Assembly: GCF_041529975.1 (NCBI RefSeq) | Contig: NZ_CP168030.1 | Coordinates: 2,108,001-2,172,000 of the forward strand | From: Microbacterium maritypicum | GTDB lineage: Bacteria > Actinomycetota > Actinomycetes > Actinomycetales > Microbacteriaceae | Direction: 5' to 3' | Length of the DNA: 64,000 nt | In this document: positions 1-12,034 of the stretch, piece after piece | Position numbering within the stretch: position 1 is the stretch's first letter | Layout: the number at the start of each line of letters is the position of its first letter | The notes under the pieces: model-generated | Told to the model about the DNA's origin: nothing | Seen by the model: only the letters and a program-made list of their open reading frames with translations | Database searches by the model: none | Translations under genes and position numbers: made by a program

Positions 1-1468
<1,468 letters not shown>

Positions 1469-1491
<23 letters not shown>

Positions 1492-2065
1492 GTCGATCGA
1501 GCCCCTCCGGGACGAGCCGTTCGAGCCGGAGGTGCTCCAGAGCGACCTCGTCTACGAAGGCAGGGTCTGGGACGTGCGCTCCGACCGCGTGCGCTACGGC
1601 GACGGCGAGATCGTGCGGCAGTACGTCGACCACACGGGCGCCGTGGCTATCCTCGCGCTCGACGACGACGGGCGTGTCCTGCTGATCCAGCAGTACCGGC
1701 ATCCGATCCGTCATCGGGATTGGGAGCTGCCCGCGGGTCTGCTCGACGTCGAGGGGGAGGAGCCGCTCGCGGCCGCCCAGCGCGAGCTCGCGGAGGAGGC
1801 GGATCTGGTGGCCACCCACTGGGAGCCGCTGGTCTCCTCGTGGACCACCCCCGGCGGCAACGACGAGATGATCCACATCTTCCTCGCGACGGGCATCGCC
1901 TCGGCCGAGCGCCCGCACGACCGTGAGGACGAGGAAGCCGACATCCGCGTCGAGTGGGTGCCGCTGGACGATGCGGTGGAGGCCGTTCTCGGCGGCCGCA
2001 TGCACAACGGCATCCTCACGATCGGCGTGCTGGCCGCGGCGCAGAGGCTCCGCGATCGGGGCTGA
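1469..2065 (+). CDS. Nudix hydrolase, ADP-ribose pyrophosphatase-like
   Basis: A 198-residue Nudix protein, probably hydrolysing ADP-ribose or a related nucleotide sugar to AMP and a sugar phosphate. The Nudix helix region runs from [10 protein letters not shown] to RELAEEADL at about residues 90-113. It has the six-residue spacing after the first Gly seen in actinobacterial ADP-ribose pyrophosphatases and keeps the metal-binding REL-EE residues; an Asp replaces the usual Gly near its end. The ATG at 1469 overlaps the end of pyrG by 23 bases, and an in-frame ATG at 1484 is an alternative start. It sits between pyrG and xerD, which is a common actinobacterial order. The exact substrate cannot be read from sequence. 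Confidence 0.88.
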
Positions 2066-2068
2066 GGG

Positions 2069-2971
2069 ATGCTGCTCGAGCGCGCCCTCGACGCGTACCT
2101 GCGTCATGTCACGATCGAGCGCGGTCTGAGCGAGCACACGATCGCCGCGTATCGGCGCGACCTCGGGGTCTACACGGAGTGGCTGGCGGCCGAAGGCATC
2201 ACCGACACGTCGGCGGTCACGGCGGCGGTGATCGACCGCTTCATCGCGGAACGCGCCTCGGCCGAGCCGGCCCCGGCGTCGTCGAGTCTCGCGCGGCTGC
2301 AATCGTCGGTGCGGGGCTGGCATCGATTCCTCGCTCGGGAAGGAATCGAGATCGATGACCCGAGCGGACGGCTGCGTCCCCCCAAGGCCCCGCGTCGACT
2401 CCCGAAGGCGCTGACGATCGATCAGGTCGAGCGGCTGCTCGGTGCTCCGTCACCGGAGGATCCGATCGGCGTGCGCGACCGCGCGCTCCTGGAGCTTCTC
2501 TATGCCACGGGTGCCCGCGTGTCCGAGGCGATCGGGCTCGACGTCGACGACCTGGCACACGGCGATGTGCTGCGGCTGCGGGGCAAGGGGTCGAAGGAGC
2601 GCATCGTGCCGATCGGATCGTTCGCGCGCGCAGCCGTCGATGCGTATCTCACGCGCGTGCGTCCGGCGCTCGCGGCGAAGGGGCACGCCTCGGCCCGGCT
2701 CTTCCTCGGTGCACGCGGATCACCGTTGTCGCGGCAGAGCGCCTGGCTCGTGATCCGGGCGGCCGCCGAGAAGGCGCAGATCACCTCCGAGGTATCGCCG
2801 CACACGCTGCGGCACTCCTTCGCGACGCATCTGCTGCAGGGCGGAGCCGACGTGCGCGTGGTGCAGGAGCTGCTCGGGCACTCGTCGGTCGCGACGACGC
2901 AGATCTACACGCACGTCTCGGTGGACACCCTGCGAGACATCTACGCCACCTCGCACCCGCGCGCGCGGTGA
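2069..2971 (+). CDS. xerD: Site-specific tyrosine recombinase XerD
   Basis: XerD acts with XerC at the dif site, normally with FtsK, to resolve chromosome dimers before division. The protein is 300 residues, the usual family length. It has an N-terminal SAM-like core-binding domain (about residues 1-90) and a C-terminal catalytic domain. The catalytic set is visible: Arg in ATGARVSEA, Lys in RGKGSKER, HTLRHSF (His-x-x-Arg), LGHSS, and the Tyr nucleophile in QIYTHVS. It starts three bases after the Nudix stop and is the last gene before a 99-bp gap carrying a likely new promoter. XerC is the only serious alternative; the position before parA-scpAB favours XerD. Confidence 0.93.
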   Translation: MLLERALDAYLRHVTIERGLSEHTIAAYRRDLGVYTEWLAAEGITDTSAVTAAVIDRFIAERASAEPAPASSSLARLQSSVRGWHRFLAREGIEIDDPSGRLRPPKAPRRLPKALTIDQVERLLGAPSPEDPIGVRDRALLELLYATGARVSEAIGLDVDDLAHGDVLRLRGKGSKERIVPIGSFARAAVDAYLTRVRPALAAKGHASARLFLGARGSPLSRQSAWLVIRAAAEKAQITSEVSPHTLRHSFATHLLQGGADVRVVQELLGHSSVATTQIYTHVSVDTLRDIYATSHPRAR

Positions 2972-3035
2972 CCTCCGCCGATGCGGGACGGGCGCCGTGC
3001 CGCGTGCCGAGGCGGCTGAGGAACGGGCCGACCGG

Positions 3036-3041
3036 TACAAT
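3036..3041 (+). promoter_or_regulatory. Putative -10 element for the parA-scpAB-rluB operon
   Basis: The hexamer TACAAT (5 of 6 to TATAAT) lies 30 bases before the GTG start of parA, in the only sizeable gap of this run. No good -35 is visible at the usual spacing. A purine-rich ribosome-binding stretch (GAAGGAG, then AGGAG) follows at 3053-3065. Confidence 0.4.
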
Positions 3042-3070
3042 CGACCAAGCACGAAGGAGCAGGAGAATCG

Positions 3071-3944
<874 letters not shown>

Positions 3945-3961
<17 letters not shown>

Positions 3962-4799
3962 CGAGGAGTCCGTCGACGCGACGCTCGAGGAGAGCGCGGA
4001 AGATACGGTCGTGTCCGAGCCGGGCTTCCGGGTCTCGCTGTCCAACTTCGACGGCCCGTTCGATCTGCTCCTGAACCTCATCTCGAAGCACGAGATGGAC
4101 ATCACCGAGGTCTCGCTGAGCGCGGTCACGAACGAGTTCATCGCCTACCTCGGTCAGCTCGAGAACGAGGAGGAGCTGGACCAGGCGTCCGAGTTCCTCG
4201 TGGTCGCGGCGACGCTCCTCGACATGAAGGTGGCCGGGCTTCTCCCGCAGGGCGAATTGGTGGATGCCGAGGCCGTCGCGCTGCTGGAGGCGCGCGACCT
4301 GCTGTTCGCGCGGCTGCTGCAGTACCGGGCCTTCAAGGAGGTCTCGGCGTGGTTCTCCCGCTGTCTGCAGCGTGAGGACCGTCGGCACGTGCGCGCGGCA
4401 CGCCTCGACGAGAAGCACCGCAAGCAGACGCCCGAGCTCGTGTGGTCCTTGACCGTCGACGACTTCGCGGCACTCGCGCTCTTGGCCTTCGCGCCCAAGG
4501 AGATCCCGCACGTCGGCCTCGATCATCTGCACGCGCCGCTGGTCAGCATCCGCGAGCAGGCGGCGATCGTCGTCACGTTGCTGCGCGGCACGGAGTCGCT
4601 GAGCTTCCGCGAGCTCGTCTCGGGGGTGAGCGAGCCCGGCATCGTCGTCGCGCGCTTCATCTCGGTGCTGGAGCTGTACCGCCACGCGGCCCTGTCCTTC
4701 GAACAACTGGAACCGCTCGGTGAGCTCACGCTGCGCTGGGCAGCCGACTCCTGGTCGGACGAGACTCTTGCGACCCTGGGGGCCGACTATGACCGATGA
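3945..4799 (+). CDS. scpA: Segregation and condensation protein A (kleisin)
   Basis: ScpA is the kleisin subunit that bridges the Smc heads and binds ScpB in the bacterial condensin complex. The N-terminal kleisin motif is clear (FDGPFDLLLNLI, about residue 33), followed by the family's HEMDITEVSL segment. The open frame extends further upstream, but those codons overlap parA and read as low-complexity shadow. The GTG at 3945, preceded by GGGAG, gives a 284-residue protein and a 17-base overlap with parA, so I chose it. The C-terminal winged-helix region (about 200-284) is present. Neighbour order and length match the family. Confidence 0.94.
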
Positions 4800-5403
4800 C
4801 ATGACCGAGACCGTGGACGAGGTGACCGAGGCGACCGAGGCGACCGAGATCCCGCTGTCCGAGCGCATCGAGGCCATCCTCCTCATCGTCGACGAGCCGC
4901 TCGGGCTGGTGGCGCTGGCCGCCGCGGTCGGATCCCCGGTGCCCGCCGTGCGGCAGACGCTCGAGACGCTGGTCGACGACTACGACGGGAAGGGCAAGGG
5001 CCCGCGCCGTGGTTTCGAGCTCCGCGAGGTCGGCGGCGGCTGGCGTCTCTATGTGCGCGAGGACCTCGATTCGCTGGTCGCCGAGTTCGTCGGCGGACAG
5101 GCCCCGGCTCGACTCTCGCAGGCGGCGCTCGAGACGTTGGCGGTCATCGCGTACAAGCAGCCGGTGACGCGCAGTCAGGTCGCCTCCATCCGTGCGGTGA
5201 ACGTGGACTCCGTCGTGCGCACCCTCCTCGCCCGTGGTCTCATCACCGAGCTGTTCGCCGACTCCGAGACCGGCGCGATCAACTACGGCACCACCGACGC
5301 ACTCCTGCAGCACCTGGGCATCAACTCGCTGGACGAGCTGCCCCCGATCTCCCCTCTGCTCGATGACGGTGCAGACGGTTTCGACGAAGGGACCATCCGA
5401 TGA
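4789..5403 (+). CDS. scpB: Segregation and condensation protein B
   Basis: ScpB dimers bind ScpA and regulate the Smc-ScpAB condensin. The protein is 204 residues with two winged-helix domains. Recognisable segments include IEAILLIVDEPLG near the start and the family-typical QAALETLAVIAYKQPVTRSQ around residues 108-127. The ATG at 4789 lies inside the end of scpA (11-base overlap), indicating translational coupling; an in-frame ATG at 4801 is also possible. An acidic Thr/Glu-rich N-terminal stretch of about 20 residues precedes the domain. Its stop overlaps the rluB start in an ATGA. Confidence 0.94.
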   Translation: MTDDMTETVDEVTEATEATEIPLSERIEAILLIVDEPLGLVALAAAVGSPVPAVRQTLETLVDDYDGKGKGPRRGFELREVGGGWRLYVREDLDSLVAEFVGGQAPARLSQAALETLAVIAYKQPVTRSQVASIRAVNVDSVVRTLLARGLITELFADSETGAINYGTTDALLQHLGINSLDELPPISPLLDDGADGFDEGTIR

Positions 5404-6206
5404 GCGGCTTCGAGGCCTCCACCGACTCCGAGGGCGCCCCCGAGGGCATCCGTCTGCAGAAGGTGCTCGCCGGCGCCGGGGTGGCTTCGCGCCGCGTCGT
5501 CGAGCAGTACATCACCGAGGGGCGCATCCGCGTCAACGGCATCGTCGTCTCGGAGCTCGGCCGGCGCATCGACCCGGAGCACGACCTCGTCGACGTCGAC
5601 GGCACCGCCGTGCAGCTGGACGTCTCCAAGCGCTACGTCATGCTCAACAAGCCCACCGGCGTCGTCAGCAGCATGAAGGACGAGAACGGTCGTCCCGACC
5701 TCCGTCGCTTCACCGAAGACTACGAGGAGCGTCTCTACAACGTGGGCCGCCTCGACGCGGAGACCAGCGGTCTGCTGATCCTCACCAACGACGGCGCGCT
5801 CGCGCACGTGCTCGCCCACCCGTCCTTCGGGGTGACCAAGGTCTACATCGCCAAGGTCGAGGGCACGGTGCTGGCCCAGACGATCTCGAAGCTCACGAAG
5901 GGCATCGAGCTCGAGGACGGTCCGATCGCGGCCGACAAGGCGCGCCTGCTGGACACCTCGCGCGGGTCGAGCCTGGTCGAGCTGACGCTGCACTCCGGAC
6001 GCAACCGCATCGTGCGCCGGATGCTCGCCGCGGTCGGCCACCCGGTCACCGAACTGGTGCGTCGGCAGTTCGGACCGCTCCACCTGGGAACCCTCCCGGC
6101 CGGGAAGACGCGGGAACTGACTAAAATCGAACTCGGCGCGCTTTTGACCTTGTCGCGCCGTGATTCCGGTGTCGCCGAGGCGCCAGGCGAGCAGGAGAAC
6201 GAATGA
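5400..6206 (+). CDS. rluB: 23S rRNA pseudouridine synthase, RluB/RsuA family
   Basis: This enzyme isomerises a specific uridine to pseudouridine in 23S rRNA. Residues 17-65 form an S4 RNA-binding domain (RLQKVLAGAGVASRR). The catalytic motif VGRLDAETSGLLILTNDG carries the conserved Asp in GRLD, and the C-terminal part has the RNRIVRRM motif. The length of 268 residues is normal for the RsuA/RluB/E/F family. It overlaps scpB and tyrA by four bases on each side. The scpAB-rluB-cmk-der order is widespread in actinobacteria and supports RluB rather than RluE/F. Confidence 0.92.
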   Translation: MSGFEASTDSEGAPEGIRLQKVLAGAGVASRRVVEQYITEGRIRVNGIVVSELGRRIDPEHDLVDVDGTAVQLDVSKRYVMLNKPTGVVSSMKDENGRPDLRRFTEDYEERLYNVGRLDAETSGLLILTNDGALAHVLAHPSFGVTKVYIAKVEGTVLAQTISKLTKGIELEDGPIAADKARLLDTSRGSSLVELTLHSGRNRIVRRMLAAVGHPVTELVRRQFGPLHLGTLPAGKTRELTKIELGALLTLSRRDSGVAEAPGEQENE

Positions 6207-7339
6207 CCGATACGACGAGTGCGCCCACGGCGCGGAGGGCAGGCGCCGTCGCGCCGCGGCTCTCCGGCACCGTCCGCGTCGTCGGTGCCGGCCTGCTCGG
6301 GGCGAGCGTCGGACATGCGCTCCGGTCGAAGGGCATCGACGTCGTGCTGACGGATGCCTCGCCCGCGCAGCTCCGCCTCGCGGTCGACTACGGCGCCGGT
6401 CGCCTCGCCGCCGACGAAGACGAGCCCGCCCTGATCGTGGTGGCCGTGCCGCCCGACGTCACCGCCGACGTGATCCAGGCCGAACTCGAACGCTTCCCGG
6501 AGGCCGTCGTCACCGACGTCGCCAGCGTGAAGCTCGAGCCGTTCCGCACGCTGCAGGCACGCGGCGTCGACCTCACCCGCTACATCGGCTCGCATCCGCT
6601 CGCCGGGCGCGAGCGCGGGGGAGCGATCTCGGCGCGCGCCGACCTGTTCGTCGGTCGCCCCTGGGTCGTGTGCCGTGACGAAGACACGAAGGCCGCCGAT
6701 CTCGCCCTGGTCGAAGCCCTCGCGCTCGACGTGGGGGCCATGCCGCTCGAGATGACGCCGGAGGAGCACGACCGCTCCGTCGCGCTCACCTCCCACGTGC
6801 CGCAGGTGGTGGCGAGCCTGCTCGCCGGCCGTCTCGCGGATGCCGAGGAGGGCGCTCTGCGCCTCGCCGGCCAGGGAGTGCGCGACACCACACGCATCGC
6901 CGCCTCCGCCCCCGAGCTCTGGGTGCAGATCCTCGGCGCCAACGCCGGTCCCGTCGTCGAGATCCTCGACGCTCTCGCGGGCGATCTCGCCGATGTCGCC
7001 GCCGCGCTGCGTGAGCCGGGCGCTCCCGGTGCCCGGCGCATCGTCGCGGAGACGATCCGTCAGGGGAACGACGGCGTCGACCGTCTTCCCGGAAAGCACG
7101 GACAGAACCAGCGCTTCGAGTCGCTCATCGTCATGATCGACGACACCGCCGGTCAGCTGGGTCGCTTGTTCGGCGAGCTCGGAGAACTCGGTGTGAACGT
7201 CGAGGACCTCCGACTCGAGCACTCGCCCGGGGCCCAGTTCGGCCTGGCCGAGATCAGCGTCGACCCCGCTGCACTGCACGGGGCGATCACCGGGCTCCAG
7301 GAACGCGGCTGGCGGATTGCGGGGAACACCAATGACTGA
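6203..7339 (+). CDS. tyrA: Prephenate dehydrogenase
   Basis: TyrA oxidatively decarboxylates prephenate to 4-hydroxyphenylpyruvate in tyrosine biosynthesis. The NAD(P)-binding fold starts with [12 protein letters not shown] at about residues 28-39, the conserved [11 protein letters not shown] motif follows around 130, and a central helical dimerisation domain contains [10 protein letters not shown]. The last 80 residues (from [10 protein letters not shown]) look like an ACT-type regulatory domain, suggesting feedback control by an aromatic amino acid. The gene is 378 residues long, overlaps rluB by four bases and cmk by eight, and is an integral part of the operon. Confidence 0.93.
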   Translation: MTDTTSAPTARRAGAVAPRLSGTVRVVGAGLLGASVGHALRSKGIDVVLTDASPAQLRLAVDYGAGRLAADEDEPALIVVAVPPDVTADVIQAELERFPEAVVTDVASVKLEPFRTLQARGVDLTRYIGSHPLAGRERGGAISARADLFVGRPWVVCRDEDTKAADLALVEALALDVGAMPLEMTPEEHDRSVALTSHVPQVVASLLAGRLADAEEGALRLAGQGVRDTTRIAASAPELWVQILGANAGPVVEILDALAGDLADVAAALREPGAPGARRIVAETIRQGNDGVDRLPGKHGQNQRFESLIVMIDDTAGQLGRLFGELGELGVNVEDLRLEHSPGAQFGLAEISVDPAALHGAITGLQERGWRIAGNTND

Positions 7340-8054
7340 CACCACCACCCCGTCCGCGGCACCGGCTTCCGCGACCGACGCGCACAAGTTCATCGCCATC
7401 GACGGCCCGGCCGGTTCGGGCAAGTCCAGCGTGTCGAAGGCCGTCGCCCGCACGCTCGGTTTCGGCTACCTCGACACGGGCTCCGCGTACCGCGCACTCG
7501 CCTGGCATGTACTGGACCGCGGCGCCGACACCTCCGATGCCGAGGCCGTCCTCGCCGCCGCATCCGATTTCACGGTGCGACTGGGGCTCGACCCCGACGA
7601 CCGCACCGTCCGCGTCGGCGATGCCGATGTGACCGAAGCCATCCGGGACCCGCGGGTCTCCGGTGCCGTGAGCGGCGTGGCGCGCGTGCCCGCCGTGCGC
7701 GCCCAGGTGAACGAGCTGTTCCGCACGCTCGTCGCCGAGTCGTCGTACCCGGCCGTCGTGGTCGAAGGCCGCGACATCACGACCGTCGTCGCACCGGACG
7801 CCCCCGTGCGGATCCTCCTCACCGCGGCCCCCGAAGTACGGGCCGCTCGACGTGCCGGTGAACTCGCCGGCGAGAACGCGGCAGCTGTCGCCGCGGCGTT
7901 GCACAAGCGCGACGCCTCAGACAGCGCCGTCGTCGACTTCCTGAACGCCGCAGAAGGCGTCGAGGTCGTCGATTCGACGGAACTCGATTTCCCCCAGACC
8001 ATCGACGCCGTCCTCACGGTGATCGAGCGAATCCAAGGAGCACACCGTGGCTGA
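7332..8054 (+). CDS. cmk: Cytidylate kinase
   Basis: Cmk phosphorylates CMP and dCMP with ATP. The P-loop [17 protein letters not shown] lies at about residues 19-35, followed by the characteristic [16 protein letters not shown]. The central insertion contains the family motif [12 protein letters not shown]. The longer open frame upstream merely overlaps tyrA; the ATG at 7332 gives 240 residues and an eight-base overlap, so I chose it. The stop overlaps the GTG of der by eight bases. CTP synthase at the window start belongs to the same nucleotide pathway. Confidence 0.94.
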   Translation: MTDTTTPSAAPASATDAHKFIAIDGPAGSGKSSVSKAVARTLGFGYLDTGSAYRALAWHVLDRGADTSDAEAVLAAASDFTVRLGLDPDDRTVRVGDADVTEAIRDPRVSGAVSGVARVPAVRAQVNELFRTLVAESSYPAVVVEGRDITTVVAPDAPVRILLTAAPEVRAARRAGELAGENAAAVAAALHKRDASDSAVVDFLNAAEGVEVVDSTELDFPQTIDAVLTVIERIQGAHRG

Positions 8055-9567
8055 CGAAGAATACGAAGGCGGCCCCGACCAGCTCGCCGAGAAGATGGAA
8101 CAGATCGACGAGCATCTCGCCGAGCAGCGGGCGGAGACGCTGCGCGCCGGGCTCGCCGACTACGACCTGGACGATGAGGACGCGGCGCTGCTCGCCGGCA
8201 TCACGGTCGGCGAAGATGGCATCCTGTTCAGCCCGGCGCTTCCCGTCGTGGCGATCGTCGGACGACCGAACGTGGGCAAGTCCGCGCTCGTGAACCGCAT
8301 CCTCGGCCGTCGCGAAGCCGTCGTGGAGGACACCCCCGGTGTGACCCGCGACCGCGTGACGTACAAGGCCGAGTGGGGCGACCGGCGGTTCTCGCTCGTC
8401 GACACCGGTGGGTGGGAGCCCGACGCGCGCGGCATCGACCGTTCCGTTGCGATGCAGGCCGAGGTCGCGATCGACCTCGCCGACATGGTGCTGTTCGTGG
8501 TCGACGCGATGGTCGGCGCCACTTCGACCGACGAGCACGTCGTCAAGCTGCTCCGCAAGAGCGGCAAGCCGGTGTTCCTCGTCGCCAACAAGATCGACGA
8601 TGCCCGTCAGGAGCCCGAGATCGCGGCTCTGTGGAGCCTCGGCCTCGGTGAGCCGCATCCGGTCTCCGCCATCCACGGCCGTGGTGTCGCCGACCTGCTG
8701 GACGCCGTGCTGAAGAAGCTGCCCGAGGTCTCGGCCGTCGCGAAGCAGGAGATCGGCGGACCGCGTCGTGTCGCCATCCTCGGTCGCCCGAACGTGGGCA
8801 AGTCGTCGCTGCTGAACAAGGCGGCCGGCGAAGAGCGCGTGGTCGTGAACGACCTGGCCGGCACGACCCGCGACCCGGTGGACGAGGTCGTCGAGCTCGG
8901 CGGGAAGATGTGGCGCCTGGTCGATACCGCCGGCATCCGTCGTCGCGTGCACATGGCGCAGGGGGCGGACTTCTACGCTTCGCTCCGCACCTCCGCGGCA
9001 CTGGAGAAGGCCGAAGTGGCCGTCGTCGTGCTCGACGTGTCGGAGACGATCAGCGAGCAGGACGTCCGCATCATCGACCTCGTGCTGGAGTCCGGCCGCT
9101 CGCTCGTGCTCGCGTTCAACAAGTGGGACCGTCTGAACGACGACGACCTCGAGAACGCCGACCGCCGTCGTTACCTGGAGCGTGAGATCGAGCAGGACCT
9201 CGCGCACGTCGCGTGGGCTCCGCGCGTGAACATCTCGGCCAAGACCGGTCGTCACCTCGACAAGCTGGTTCCCGCGCTGGAGACGGCGCTGGAGAACTGG
9301 GACCGTCGTATCCCGACGGGCAAGTTCAACGCTTTCCTCGCGGAGCTCGTGGCCGAGCACCCGCACCCGCTGCGTGGTGGCAAGCAGCCGCGCATCCTGT
9401 TCGGCACGCAGGCGTCGACGCGCCCGCCGACGTTCGTGCTGTTCACGACCGGTTTCCTCGACCCCGGGTACCGTCGGTTCATCCAGCGGCGTCTGCGCGA
9501 GCTCTACTCGTTCGAGGGCACGCCGATCGTCATCAACATGCGTGTGCGTGAGAAGCGCCAGCGCTGA
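8047..9567 (+). CDS. der: Ribosome biogenesis GTPase Der (EngA)
   Basis: Der is an essential double GTPase needed for 50S subunit maturation. Two G domains are visible. The first has G1 [12 protein letters not shown] (about residue 75), DTPGVTRDR and NKID. The second has [12 protein letters not shown] (about residue 248), [17 protein letters not shown] and NKWD. A KH-like C-terminal domain follows ([16 protein letters not shown]). At 506 residues it is longer than typical because of an acidic N-terminal extension of about 70 residues, which is common in actinobacterial orthologues. It starts at GTG 8047 overlapping cmk and closes this operon. Confidence 0.96.
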   Translation: MADEEYEGGPDQLAEKMEQIDEHLAEQRAETLRAGLADYDLDDEDAALLAGITVGEDGILFSPALPVVAIVGRPNVGKSALVNRILGRREAVVEDTPGVTRDRVTYKAEWGDRRFSLVDTGGWEPDARGIDRSVAMQAEVAIDLADMVLFVVDAMVGATSTDEHVVKLLRKSGKPVFLVANKIDDARQEPEIAALWSLGLGEPHPVSAIHGRGVADLLDAVLKKLPEVSAVAKQEIGGPRRVAILGRPNVGKSSLLNKAAGEERVVVNDLAGTTRDPVDEVVELGGKMWRLVDTAGIRRRVHMAQGADFYASLRTSAALEKAEVAVVVLDVSETISEQDVRIIDLVLESGRSLVLAFNKWDRLNDDDLENADRRRYLEREIEQDLAHVAWAPRVNISAKTGRHLDKLVPALETALENWDRRIPTGKFNAFLAELVAEHPHPLRGGKQPRILFGTQASTRPPTFVLFTTGFLDPGYRRFIQRRLRELYSFEGTPIVINMRVREKRQR

Positions 9568-9628
9568 TCTGTTCCGGCGCATGTCGCGCCGTGGTGCCGA
9601 TACCCCCATGCTGTGAAAGGCTGAGGGG

Positions 9629-10528
9629 GTGACTGTCGTACCTCCTGCCGCCGGTGAACCGCGTCGCCCCGAGGGGCCGCGGGACCCGGGCGACGCGTGG
9701 GTGGTCGCCGAGTCGGGGGAGCGGTACTGGGGGCGTTTCGGTGCTGCCGGTCTGCTGGCGTATGACCCCGCTCGCGGCATTCTGCTGCAGCATCGGGTCG
9801 CGTGGAGTCATTTCGGCGGCACGTGGGGGCTGCCCGGCGGTGCGCTGCACGAGGGCGAGAGTGCGATCGTGGGCGCCATCCGCGAGGCGCAGGAGGAAGC
9901 CGGTGTGCCGGACGGCGCCGTGCGACCTCGCTTCACGAGCGTCCTCGATCTGGGCATCTGGTCGTACACGACGGTCGTCGCGGATGTGCGCGTGCCGTTC
10001 GAGCCCGTGATCAGCGATCCGGAGAGCGCGGCGCTCGAGTGGGTGCCGCTCGACCAGGTCGATGAGCGGCCGCTGCATCCGGGATTCGGTGCGTCGTGGC
10101 CGGCGTTGCGGACTCTGCTCGAGGTGCGGCCTGTGGTCGTCGTCGACGCGGCGAACGTCGTCGGGTCGGTGCCGGACGGGTGGTGGAAGGACCGCGCGGG
10201 AGCGGCCCGGCGGTTGCGTGCGCGCCTCGAGGGATTGACCGTGCCCGCGGCCGACCTGGAACTCGAGGGATCCGCGTGGTTCCCGGAGGTGTCGATGGTG
10301 GTCGAGGGTCAGGCTCGCGGTATCGACTCCGATTCGAGTGTGGTCTCCGTCATCCGCGCCGACGCCGCGGGCGACGATGCGATCGTCGCCGAAGTCGAGC
10401 GTCTGGTGGCCGCGAAGCACACCGTGGTCGCGGTGACGAGTGACCGGGGCCTGCGCGAACGGGTCGAGCACGCCGGTGCCGAGCATGTGCGATCGGCCGG
10501 ATGGCTGCGCGACCTGATCGATCACTGA
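9629..10528 (+). CDS. Nudix hydrolase fused to a NYN/PIN-like nuclease domain
   Basis: A 299-residue two-domain protein. Residues 25-165 are a Nudix domain: GLPGGALHEGESA through REAQEEAGV fits the Nudix box with all metal-binding acids. After a short linker, residues 170-299 read as a NYN/PIN-type domain, with an opening strand and acid VVVVDAANVVGS, a WWKDRAGAARRL segment, and a final TSDRGLRERVEHAG that matches the conserved acid-containing C-terminal loop. The second domain would be a metal-dependent RNase by fold; this is inferred from motif shape only. The GTG start at 9629 follows GAAAGG. It is a single gene between der and the HNH gene, and its substrates are unknown. Confidence 0.75.
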   Translation: MTVVPPAAGEPRRPEGPRDPGDAWVVAESGERYWGRFGAAGLLAYDPARGILLQHRVAWSHFGGTWGLPGGALHEGESAIVGAIREAQEEAGVPDGAVRPRFTSVLDLGIWSYTTVVADVRVPFEPVISDPESAALEWVPLDQVDERPLHPGFGASWPALRTLLEVRPVVVVDAANVVGSVPDGWWKDRAGAARRLRARLEGLTVPAADLELEGSAWFPEVSMVVEGQARGIDSDSSVVSVIRADAAGDDAIVAEVERLVAAKHTVVAVTSDRGLRERVEHAGAEHVRSAGWLRDLIDH

Positions 10529-10573
10529 GCCGGGCTTCCCTCCGGGGGTCAGGGTTCATCCGCCGAACCGGCG

Positions 10574-12028
10574 TCAGACGAACATGACCCGTCGGGGTGG
10601 CGGATCGGTGTAGGCGCGTCCGAGCGGGCTGTGCCAGGTGATGCTGCCGTCTCGTTCCTGTTGCGCCGCCCAGCGATGCGGGTCGGGAATGTCGGGGTGC
10701 TTGAGGGTGTGGTGCGCGCGGCAGAGATGCCCGAGGTTGTCGAGGCGCGTCTTCCCGCCCTTGGCATGGTCGTGCTGGTGGTCGATCTCGCAGCGGTGCA
10801 CCGGCATGCGGCAGCCGGGGAAGCGGCAGTGCTGGTCACGAGCACGCAGGAACCGTCGCATGCCCTCGGTCGGGGTGTACGTATCGGTCTCGACGAGCAT
10901 CCCGGCGGCGTCGAGGAACAGACGGGTCCATCCGGTGTTCCACCCCGCGAGAGCGCGGGCGATGTCGGGGTGCAACGGGCCGTGCCCGTCGAGCTCGGCA
11001 GGTCGGTCATCGATACCGGCGAGCGTGGTCGCGGCGACCGTGACCTGGACGCGTCCCTGGATGCGACCGAGGCCGTCGCCGTGCGCGAGGGACGGGTCGC
11101 CGGCGAGGAGGAGGTCGGTGAGGAGGTCTGCCTGGATCTGCGCCCACGTGCGCGTGTCGGCAGGGATGTGCTCGATCTCGGGATCGGTGGCGAAGGTCTC
11201 TCCGTCGGCGCCGAAGGTCTCTCCGTCGGCGCCGAAGATCCTCCCGTCGGCGCCTGTCTCGGCGTAGGCGTCGAAGGCCGGGTCGTCGAGCGCGAAGTCT
11301 TCGGGATGCAGAGCATCGATGTCTTCGTCCGACCACCAGGGCAGGAACTCGGGTACATGATCCTCCCGCGCTCGCACGACCTCCCGCGTCATCCGGCTCA
11401 GCCGGTCGGAGATGGCGGTCGCGATCCACTCCGGCAACACCGCCGTGAGTAGGGCGAGGCCGTCGTCGAGCGACTTCACGGTCACGCAGCGTTCCTTCGC
11501 CGCTCGCTGATGCCGTTCCCTGATACTCTCGCCGATGAGTGCGCTGGCGACCTGTCTGGCGTGCGCACGGGTGCGAGCAGCCGTGTCTTGCTCGGCGACG
11601 ACCAGGACTGCCGTCTCGAACAGGGCCATGACGCCGGCATCGACCTTCTTGTTGCGGATGGCTTCGGCCACGAGCGCACTCGCGCGGGCGATCTCGCGGA
11701 CATGGCCGGCGCTCAGGGAACCCGCGGCGAACGCTGCACGGACCGCGGGGAGGTGGTCGTGAAGCGCCTGTGCGTCGGCGAATGCGAAGTCCATCGACCC
11801 ACGGGAGACATGACCGGCGGCGGAGAACTCCGCGATCATCGAGCGGTGGATCGCGTCGTGGTGGAACGGGCTCTCTGACACCTCGGCATCGTGGAGAGCG
11901 ATCTGCTCCACCAGCAGCTCTGCGGCCTCCGCTTCGAGCGCGGCGATGCGCCGTCGCTTCTCGGCCCAGGCATCGAGCACGCGGCGTCGCTCCGCGAGTT
12001 CGAGGTCGATGTCGGTCCGAGTAGCCAT
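10574..12028 (-). CDS. DUF222 domain protein with C-terminal HNH endonuclease motif
   Basis: A 484-residue protein of the actinobacterial DUF222 (13E12-type) family. The N-terminal half is the helical DUF222 region. The C-terminal HNH motif is seen in CRFPGCRMPVHRCEIDHQ, followed by LCRAHHTLKH (about residues 385-430), with the Cys pairs and His residues of an HNH fold. Between them lies a small in-frame repeat of about GADGETF units. Such genes occur in many copies in Micrococcales, and the mycobacterial relatives include DNA-damage-induced members. Here a LexA-like box and a TAGAAT -10 lie immediately upstream, with the ATG only six bases after the -10. The physiological role is unknown; a homing-like or damage-related nuclease is plausible. 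Confidence 0.85.
   Translation of the reverse strand: MATRTDIDLELAERRRVLDAWAEKRRRIAALEAEAAELLVEQIALHDAEVSESPFHHDAIHRSMIAEFSAAGHVSRGSMDFAFADAQALHDHLPAVRAAFAAGSLSAGHVREIARASALVAEAIRNKKVDAGVMALFETAVLVVAEQDTAARTRAHARQVASALIGESIRERHQRAAKERCVTVKSLDDGLALLTAVLPEWIATAISDRLSRMTREVVRAREDHVPEFLPWWSDEDIDALHPEDFALDDPAFDAYAETGADGRIFGADGETFGADGETFATDPEIEHIPADTRTWAQIQADLLTDLLLAGDPSLAHGDGLGRIQGRVQVTVAATTLAGIDDRPAELDGHGPLHPDIARALAGWNTGWTRLFLDAAGMLVETDTYTPTEGMRRFLRARDQHCRFPGCRMPVHRCEIDHQHDHAKGGKTRLDNLGHLCRAHHTLKHPDIPDPHRWAAQQERDGSITWHSPLGRAYTDPPPRRVMFV
11191..11253 (-). repeat. 21-bp tandem repeat, three units, inside the DUF222 gene
   Basis: Units at 11191-11211 and 11212-11232 are identical. The third, at 11233-11253, is diverged. 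They encode the heptads GADGETF, GADGETF and GADGRIF between the DUF222 and HNH parts, so copy-number change would keep the frame. Confidence 0.85.
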
Positions 12029-12034
12029 ACCCCT

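Noticed and set aside
11191..11253. CRISPR-like short repeats
   Set aside because: The units are contiguous, coding and without spacers; no CRISPR array or cas gene is seen in the window.
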